Source of the DNA: Chloroflexota bacterium
Lineage (GTDB): Bacteria > Chloroflexota > Ktedonobacteria > Ktedonobacterales > Ktedonobacteraceae
Length of the DNA stretch: 37,707 bases
Assembly (NCBI GenBank): GCA_902810755.1
Contig: CADDYT010000057.1
Coordinates: 1-37,707 of the forward strand
Direction: 5' to 3'
Shown here piece after piece: positions 17,493-23,479 of the stretch (positions within the stretch are counted from its first letter, which is position 1; each line of letters starts with the position of its first letter). The position numbers and the translations under genes are program-made. The notes beneath the pieces are model-generated. The model did no database searches, was not told where the DNA came from, and saw only the letters and a list, made by a program, of their open reading frames with translations.

Positions 17493-17536
17493 AAAGGAAG
17501 CATGAAGAAGTGCGTTCTAAAGGTTTGCGGTCGATG

Positions 17537-17621
17537 GGGGACGGAAGACACCCGCAAGGGGATGTCTCTACAGGCCAAACGACGGTGTAGAGACATCCCC
17601 TTGCGGGTGTCTTCCGTCCCC
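17537..17621. repeat. Perfect 36-bp inverted repeat between convergent GT genes
   Basis: Arms 17537-17572 and 17586-17621 are exactly complementary over 36 bp (starting GGGGACGGAAGACACCCG) with a 13-nt loop. It lies between the ends of two convergent glycosyltransferase genes. No T-run follows on either side. Length and exactness exceed a normal terminator and fit a recently inserted palindromic element that may still end transcription from both sides. Confidence 0.85.
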
Positions 17622-17653
17622 ACGCTGGTTGCAAAAAATTGATTTACACCCAT

Positions 17654-17669
17654 CGCTCAGCATGACAGG
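17654..17669. repeat. Half copy of the TGTCATGCTGAGCG element
   Basis: CGCTCAGCATGACAGG matches the right arm of the palindrome at 34898-34989. On the minus strand it encodes the last residues (LSC) and the TGA stop of the GT4 gene ending at 17657, so this repeat now defines that C terminus. Confidence 0.55.
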
Positions 17670-18877
17670 CACTCGAACGGCGTATAGCCTGCCCTGGCCT
17701 CGGAATAAATTTCTACCAGCTGGTGAGTGATGGTTTTCCAGTTATGCTGGAGTTCTACGTAAGCGCGGCCATATTGCGAAAGGCCTTCCCTGCGGACTGG
17801 ATGATTAAACAGATTCAGGGCCATCTCCGCAAATTGACGTGGAGTTTCTGCTACGAGGAGATCGCGTCCGGGTATGGCTTGTAAAGCTCCGGCGGCCTTT
17901 GGCGAAACGATGACAGGCGTACCAAGGGCCATCGACTCCAATACCTTGTTTTGAATGCCGGTGGCGTAGACCATTGGACAGAGCATGGCTTCGGCACGCG
18001 CAATGTAAGCACGTAAATCATCGACGTAACCAGTTACTTCAACGCGAGGATGTCGGGCTAGCCGTTGTATCTCAGTAGGTGGAAGACCGCCAGCAATGGT
18101 CAGGGTTGCCTCGGGTTGCTCCCGCCAGATAAGAGGCATGACCTGTTCATAGAGATAGAGAGCAGCAGCGACGTTGGGATGATAGTTCATCTTGCCTGAG
18201 AAGACCAGATTGAAAGGCTTGCGCTCTACAGCTAGCGGACGAAAATAGTCGAGGTCAACCCCGTTGGGAAGGACGGAAAGATGCTCACCACCGTTCTGGC
18301 CAGCCGTTTCCAGCATGGCCTGGCGGTCGCGTTCAGAGGTCAGAAGGACACGCTGCGGCTTATGCAAAAGAGCGGTCTCGGCATTGCGAATGCGATCCTG
18401 TTCGAGCGAGGCAATGAAGCGCCAGGAACGACTGCGAGCGGAGATGGCCGTCTGTTTATAGAGCAGGCTGATGCAATCAACGGCATCCCAGACGAGCGGA
18501 TAGGATAACGCGAGTGGCGCAAGCGCAGCCATGCCGCGCAGGTGTTCTACGTGAATGACATCGAAGCGTTGCTGCGCGCAGAGAGCTTGCACTACCTTCG
18601 TTAATTGCGGAGAACGCGCATACGAGACGTGCATAGAATCGGCGCTGAGCAGAGCACGCCCGGCGCGGAGAGCGGCACGCCATTTCGATTCTTGCACTGT
18701 TATGACCTCAAGCGTCGGGTGGTCCTGGCGCAATTTTTGGCAATCGGCCAGGTCATGCAGAGAGCGGCAGAGCGCGAGGACGGTAACGTCATGATTGCGT
18801 TGCAGGTGCTTGATGAAGCTGGCGCTGCGCACGCGAAAACAGGAGGGTGGATAGGGCGTGACGAAGAGTATGCGCAT
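17657..18877 (-). CDS. GT4-family glycosyltransferase
   Basis: A 406-residue GT-B glycosyltransferase. MRILFVTPYPPSCFRVRSAS and FIKHLQRNHDVTVLALCR form the first Rossmann strand and helix. FDVIHVEHLRGMAAL and SVLPNGVDLDYFRPL belong to the acceptor side and hinge, FNLVFSGKMNYHPN opens the donor domain, and MVYATGIQNKVLESMALGTPVIVSPKAAG is the sugar-nucleotide E-x7-E region. This pattern is common in exopolysaccharide loci of the GT4 EpsF/stp2-like type. It starts at ATG 18877, 15 bp after the stop of the upstream GT4 gene, so they are one operon. The last four codons and stop lie in a repeat half-element. Confidence 0.9.
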   Translation of the reverse strand: MRILFVTPYPPSCFRVRSASFIKHLQRNHDVTVLALCRSLHDLADCQKLRQDHPTLEVITVQESKWRAALRAGRALLSADSMHVSYARSPQLTKVVQALCAQQRFDVIHVEHLRGMAALAPLALSYPLVWDAVDCISLLYKQTAISARSRSWRFIASLEQDRIRNAETALLHKPQRVLLTSERDRQAMLETAGQNGGEHLSVLPNGVDLDYFRPLAVERKPFNLVFSGKMNYHPNVAAALYLYEQVMPLIWREQPEATLTIAGGLPPTEIQRLARHPRVEVTGYVDDLRAYIARAEAMLCPMVYATGIQNKVLESMALGTPVIVSPKAAGALQAIPGRDLLVAETPRQFAEMALNLFNHPVRREGLSQYGRAYVELQHNWKTITHQLVEIYSEARAGYTPFECLSC

Positions 18878-18892
18878 AAATTTCCTCCCGCG

Positions 18893-20143
18893 CTATTGAG
18901 CAAAGATATTTTCGTACAGATCAAGCAGGTGTTGTTGCTCTTTCTCCCAGTAAAATTCCTCACGGGCAGCCTGTAGAGCGTTCTTGCGCATTTGAGCCAG
19001 CGCATCAGAATTGCGCAAGATAGCGTTGATGGCCTTACCAATTGCTTCCGGTTTAAGCGCATTGACAATTTTTCCAACCTGCCGGGTATCGATAATTTCT
19101 GCTACAGCCACCAGGCGCGTGGATAGCACAGGGAGGCCGGCCATGAGAAATTCAAACAATTTATTTGGCAGGCACATCCGCACGTTAAGCGAGTGTTCCG
19201 GCGAATAGAGCAGCAGGCCGATATCAGCCGAGGATGTCCAGCTCAGCAGTTCATCATAGGGCGCGGGGGGAAGGATTTTAACGCGCTCCGATACGCCCTC
19301 GCCCACGATTAACGTTTCCAGTTGGGCCTGGGTGTGATCTTTCGCCCGGCCCATAATGACGATCACAATATCCGACTCTAAATATCTGGCCGCCTGCACT
19401 AACCGGTCAAGGCCGCGATCCGCCTGAAGATAGCCCTGGTAGAGGGCAATGCGCGTTGAAGCAGGCAGACCAAGATATTCACGCAGGCGGTTGCTGCGCT
19501 TCACGGACGCATAGGGCAGGATATTGCGTACCAGAGAGACCCTGGCGTGTGGATAGCGGCGAGCTATTTCGCGTGCTATCGGCGGGGAGACGGCGATAAC
19601 CCCTGCACAGCGCGGAAGCATGTGTTTCAAAAGCGGGGCCATTATCCTCTGAAGAAGCTTGCGGCTCCCTCGAATCTCTTCCTTTGCAAGCGTCGAAAGA
19701 GGGAGTTCGTAAGAATCGAAAATGATGGGCTTGCGGCGCACTCTGGCAGCAATATAGCAGGCAGGCAGCGCGGGCAGATCGAGCGCATGGTAGACATCCG
19801 CAGGTGTGCGCATCAGTCGAGCCGCACTGCGCAAAAACATCCAGGCGGCACGCGCAAGCGCCCAACGTTTGAAGCGTGTGGTCACAAATGTGCGCTGCAC
19901 AGGCATGTGCCGGACATGGATGCCGTTTATATCTTCTCGCGTATCGGCTGGCCCAGTTTCGATGTCAAGCACGGAAATATGAAGTCCAGCCTCACGCAAA
20001 GCAGCGGCGGCGCGTTTTGCCCGCACATCGTGACGGAAGCTGCCGAGAACATGCATGCATACATGAACCGGTGCAATCGCAATCTCACGTAGCTCAGGCT
20101 GTTCAGCCTGGAAAGTAGGACGCTGGCTTTTTATTTGTAACAT
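18893..20143 (-). CDS. GT4-family glycosyltransferase
   Basis: A 416-residue GT-B enzyme from ATG 20143 with AAAGAGG about 7 nt upstream. Visible are VCMHVLGSFRHDVRAKRAAAAL (N-terminal Rossmann start), DVYHALDLPALPACYIAARV, LVRNILPYASV (hinge), RIALYQGYLQADRGLDRLVQAARYL (donor domain start) and SLNVRMCLPNKLFEFLMAGLPVLSTRLVAVAEII, the donor-binding E-x7-E region. It is likely a sugar transferase in repeat-unit assembly on the cytoplasmic face. Before the IS66 insertion its start codon lay about 3 nt after the wzx stop, so it was coupled to wzx; now the element's left end sits 38 bp upstream. Confidence 0.9.
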   Translation of the reverse strand: MLQIKSQRPTFQAEQPELREIAIAPVHVCMHVLGSFRHDVRAKRAAAALREAGLHISVLDIETGPADTREDINGIHVRHMPVQRTFVTTRFKRWALARAAWMFLRSAARLMRTPADVYHALDLPALPACYIAARVRRKPIIFDSYELPLSTLAKEEIRGSRKLLQRIMAPLLKHMLPRCAGVIAVSPPIAREIARRYPHARVSLVRNILPYASVKRSNRLREYLGLPASTRIALYQGYLQADRGLDRLVQAARYLESDIVIVIMGRAKDHTQAQLETLIVGEGVSERVKILPPAPYDELLSWTSSADIGLLLYSPEHSLNVRMCLPNKLFEFLMAGLPVLSTRLVAVAEIIDTRQVGKIVNALKPEAIGKAINAILRNSDALAQMRKNALQAAREEFYWEKEQQHLLDLYENIFAQ

Positions 20144-20173
20144 ACTATACCTCTTTTATGAAATTTTTAATGA

Positions 20174-20181
20174 AGCGATTT
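20174..20181. repeat. Target-site duplication, left copy
   Basis: AGCGATTT directly outside the left end of the IS66 element matches AGCAATTT at 21695-21702 in seven of eight positions. Eight base pairs is the usual IS66 duplication size. Confidence 0.75.
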
Positions 20182-21694
20182 GTAACTACTAAGGTCTCCT
20201 AGCGACTTGCCAAAGGCGAGAAAAGCGAGTAAAGTACGCTCATGACGCAAGAAGAAGAACTGGCCGCGTTGCGAGAAGAAAATCGACTGCTCAAAGCCCT
20301 GGTGGCCCAACTGCTGCCCTTGAAAGAGCAATTGGCGAGGGCAGAGGCGCGCATCAAGGAACTGGAAGAGCGCCTGGGCAAAGACAGCCGCAGCAGCAGT
20401 AACCCCCCCTCCTCTGATGGATTGGGGCATCTGCCACGCCGTTCTCGTCCGGCCAGCGACAAGGACCCAGGAGGACAGCAGGGGCATGCTGGTCAGACCT
20501 TGCAGATGGCAGAGCAGCCCGATGAGGTGATCGCTCACCGCCCCGAGTGCTGCCAACAGTGTGGGCAGAACCTGCGCGAGGTCGTCGGCCAGATAGTTGA
20601 ACGTCGGCAAGTACTCGATGTACCAGAAATCCGCTTGCTGGTCCACGAGCATCAGGTGCAAAGCCTGACCTGTCCCACGTGCCAAAGTTCCAATCGGAGC
20701 AGTTTTCCCGTTCAGGTCAACGCGCCTGTGTAGTATGGTCCCAACCTGCAAGCCCGGGCCGTCTATCCGCATCAGGGACAACTGCTGCCGACGGCGCGCA
20801 CCTGTGAAGCCCTCGCGGCCATCTGCGGCTGTCAGATCTCGGAAGCCAGCTTGCTGGCGTGGAGTGAACTGGCCTCCCAGCGCCTGGCTCCAGTGGTCAA
20901 GCGCATTGGTGAGCTGATCGCCGCCAGTCGCTTGCAACATGGTGATGAGACCAGCATTCGCATCTATGGCGTCTTGCATTGGCTGCATGTCAACTGTACG
21001 CGCTGGCTGACGCATTTGGCCTGGCATCCCTCGCGAGGGTAAGAGGCCATGGACGAGATCGGCATCTGGCCCGCCTTCGTGAGCCGTGGGATGCATGACC
21101 GCTTTGCCAGCTACGATGGGTACGACTGTGCGCACAGCATCTGTGAGGCGCATCTGCTGCGTGATTGTCTGGCTATCGCCCGGCAGCCACAGCAAGACTG
21201 GGCCCAGCAAAGGCATGACTTCTTGCTCGATCTGCATGAGGCCTGCCACCACTGGCGTGAACTCTACCTGTCGGCGGTTCCCTCCATCGAGCGTGACGAC
21301 TGGATTGCGCGCTATTTCGAGATTCTGGCGCTCGGCTATGCGGCTGCCGGGTCGCCTGCGGCAGCCAGCACCGGCAAAGGGAAAGGCAAGCCCAGGCAAA
21401 GCCCAGCCAAGAATCTGCTCGATGCGCTGCTCTCTCGTGCCGAGCAAGTGCTGGCTTTGCTCGACGATCTCTCCATTCCCTTTACCAACAACCAGGCTGA
21501 GCGTGACCGAAGCCTTGCCAAAGTGCAGCAAAAGATCTCTGGCACCTTTCGCAGTGCCACGGGAGCGACTGCCTTTTGCCACATTCGCAGTTATCTCTCC
21601 ACCATGCACAAGCAGGTGCATGCCATGCTCTCGGCTCTGACGGCGGTCTTCCATGGTCACCCTTTCCCAGTTGCCTGGTCTCCTGAGTAGTTAC
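20182..21694 (+). mobile_element. IS66-family element, ISBst12-like (transposase only)
   Basis: A 1,513-bp element bounded by inverted ends beginning GTAACTACT (20182-20190) and finishing AGTAGTTAC (21686-21694), with weaker pairing further in (for example AGG at the next matching positions). It is flanked by an 8-bp duplication with one mismatch. It holds only a TnpC-type transposase reading frame and no TnpA/TnpB genes, the layout of the ISBst12 subgroup. It interrupts the extreme 3' end of the minus-strand wzx gene. Confidence 0.85.
20242..21690 (+). pseudogene. IS66 TnpC transposase with two in-frame stops
   Basis: One continuous frame of 483 codons carries the whole TnpC protein: an N-terminal leucine-zipper-like coiled coil (LAALREENRLLKALVAQLLP), the KDSRSSSNPPSSDG linker, a Cys4 zinc finger (ECCQQCGQN and LTCPTCQSSN), the catalytic segment around HGDETSIRIYGVLHWLH, MDEIGIWPAF, and the C-terminal IPFTNNQAERDRSLAKVQQK motif. 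It is broken by TAG at 20731-20733 (usually Glu or Gln before YGPNLQA) and TAA at 21040-21042 (in RG-stop-EAMDEIG). There is no frameshift. The element is therefore probably immobile unless stops are read through. Confidence 0.88.
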
Positions 21695-23477
21695 AGCAAT
21701 TTTTTCTTTCCGAAAACACAACAAGCAAGAGCAGGCAGCCCCCGTAGAGCAACAGCGCGCTTGCATGCAAGCAAATGCTGGGCAGTAGTGCGGCACCTTG
21801 TGAAAGCGCGTCACTGCCAATGTAGAGAACGAGGCCCAGGATTAACGCAAGGCCAAAGAGACCCAGTTCAAAAGGAACGGGATACAGTTTCTGATTCACG
21901 AAATAGGCAATAATGGCAAGCGCCGCATACGCGATCAGCGTTGCAAAAGCGGCTCCCATTGAGCCAAATGGTGGAATCAGCACAAGGTTGAGCGCGACGT
22001 TGATTATCGCGGCGGCGGTAATTGAAAGCGAAGTGATCCACGTCTTACCCTGTAGTGCTACACCAATCGGCAGAATGACGTAGACGCCCGAGAAGAGGAT
22101 GGAAAGGGCGATCACCGGAATCACCGGCCCGGCAACATGGTAGGCCGGTGGATAAACGAGATCGAGCAGCACACGGCCCGCCAGTGAGAGACCATAAGCA
22201 ACGAACAGCAGGAGTAAACTGAACCAGCGAAAGATGCTCGTGAAGATAACCTTTGCCTGCGCCTTTTTTGCTATCGAATAGATTGTCACCCACCAGACCA
22301 TAGAGAATGGAGTGATAACTACCGCCGAAAGAACGCCACCCAGACTATAAGCAACAGCATAACTCCCCACCTCTGATAAGGAGCCAAGACGACCGAGCAG
22401 GTAGCGGTCGATCAACTGCAAAACCCAGCCCGACAGCAGGTTAATAACATGCGGCGCGCCAAAGGTGAGCAGTTCACGTACTATATTCATCCGCAAAATC
22501 AAGCCTGCGCGTACAAGAATTACGGGCAAAGTACAGCAGACCATAAAGGCATAACCGCAAGCACTGGCTAGCAGCACACCTGTCATCCCCATATGCATGA
22601 AAAGCACCAGGAGAATCGTAAAACCTGTGTTCAGGAGCAGATTAGCCAGGGATAAGGCCGAATAAAACAACGGGTGATTCTCCGCGCGCAGCCAGACCAG
22701 GCCAGGTATCGAGAGGTTTTGTAGCAGCATAATCAGCGCAACAAACCTCATCGCATCGCCAAATGATGTATCTCCAAGCAAAAGAGCGGCCAGCCAGGAC
22801 GATGTAATCATCATGCTCAGAGCTACTAGAACGGAGATACCAAGTAGCAAAAAGATAAGCGTCGAAAGGACTTCCTTGCGCTCGCGAGGCGTCTCGTGGT
22901 TGTAGACATACGAGCGAAAGAAGGCATCGCCCAGCCCAAGTTGGGTGACACCGACCATCAAAGCAATAAAGGTATTGACAATGACCAGCGCTCCATAGGC
23001 TGAATACGATAAATAGCGCGTCAGCAACGGCGTCATCAGCAACGAAAGCAGCGGAGAAGCCAGCGAAGAGAGGGCATAAAGGCCGGAACTCTTCACCAGA
23101 TGGCGTAGAATGCTTACATAGCCCTGTGGTTCTGCCTCTTTCTCAGGTCGCGTGGAGCCGGGAAGGACGGGCAAAATCCAGGTCGATTGCTCGCTGATGC
23201 CGGAAGGATCAATAAATGTGGGAGACCTGGGAACCAGCGGGCGCACAGCCTGAATACCCTTGCGCGTCTCAAGCTGGTCTATGCTCACCCCTGGCAGCAA
23301 CATAGTGGGTAGCTGCTCGCAGTTAACAGCCGCCATTACTGCGGTAGGCAGCAGACCTATCTCATCGCCGTATTTCTCCTGCTCCACATGCTGCATCTCC
23401 GATAACTGAGGCGTAGGAGCAACCTGCGCAGTCTTCTTGCCGCTTTCGGAGCGAGGTCTATGCAATGGCATCATCAT
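21657..23477 (-). CDS. wzx: Wzx-type flippase with N-terminal extension; 3' end altered by IS66
   Basis: A 606-residue polysaccharide transporter of the MOP/PST family that flips lipid-linked repeat units across the membrane. Residues 1-115 are a cytosolic, poorly structured extension. From VKSSGLYALSSLASPLLSLL onward about 14 hydrophobic helices follow, with the typical LTRYLSYSAYGALVIVNTF near TM1-2. AGGAGG lies 15-20 nt before the ATG at 23477, next to ATGs at 23474 and 23471. The coding region runs into the IS66 element at 21694: after FSERKNC the last 13 residues (CNYSGDQATGKG and stop) are encoded by the element. Removing it and one duplication copy restores FIKNFIKEV and a TAG 3 nt before the next gene. 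Confidence 0.9.
   Translation of the reverse strand: MMMPLHRPRSESGKKTAQVAPTPQLSEMQHVEQEKYGDEIGLLPTAVMAAVNCEQLPTMLLPGVSIDQLETRKGIQAVRPLVPRSPTFIDPSGISEQSTWILPVLPGSTRPEKEAEPQGYVSILRHLVKSSGLYALSSLASPLLSLLMTPLLTRYLSYSAYGALVIVNTFIALMVGVTQLGLGDAFFRSYVYNHETPRERKEVLSTLIFLLLGISVLVALSMMITSSWLAALLLGDTSFGDAMRFVALIMLLQNLSIPGLVWLRAENHPLFYSALSLANLLLNTGFTILLVLFMHMGMTGVLLASACGYAFMVCCTLPVILVRAGLILRMNIVRELLTFGAPHVINLLSGWVLQLIDRYLLGRLGSLSEVGSYAVAYSLGGVLSAVVITPFSMVWWVTIYSIAKKAQAKVIFTSIFRWFSLLLLFVAYGLSLAGRVLLDLVYPPAYHVAGPVIPVIALSILFSGVYVILPIGVALQGKTWITSLSITAAAIINVALNLVLIPPFGSMGAAFATLIAYAALAIIAYFVNQKLYPVPFELGLFGLALILGLVLYIGSDALSQGAALLPSICLHASALLLYGGCLLLLVVFSERKNCCNYSGDQATGKG
21695..21702. repeat. Target-site duplication, right copy
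   Basis: AGCAATTT directly outside the right end of the IS66 element; it pairs with 20174-20181 with one mismatch. Confidence 0.75.
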
Positions 23478-23479
23478 GA

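Noticed and set aside
20167..21660. A 497-codon open frame antisense to the IS66 transposase
   Set aside because: It spans both in-frame stops of the transposase without disruption, but has no domain features and crosses the element boundary; a codon-bias shadow.
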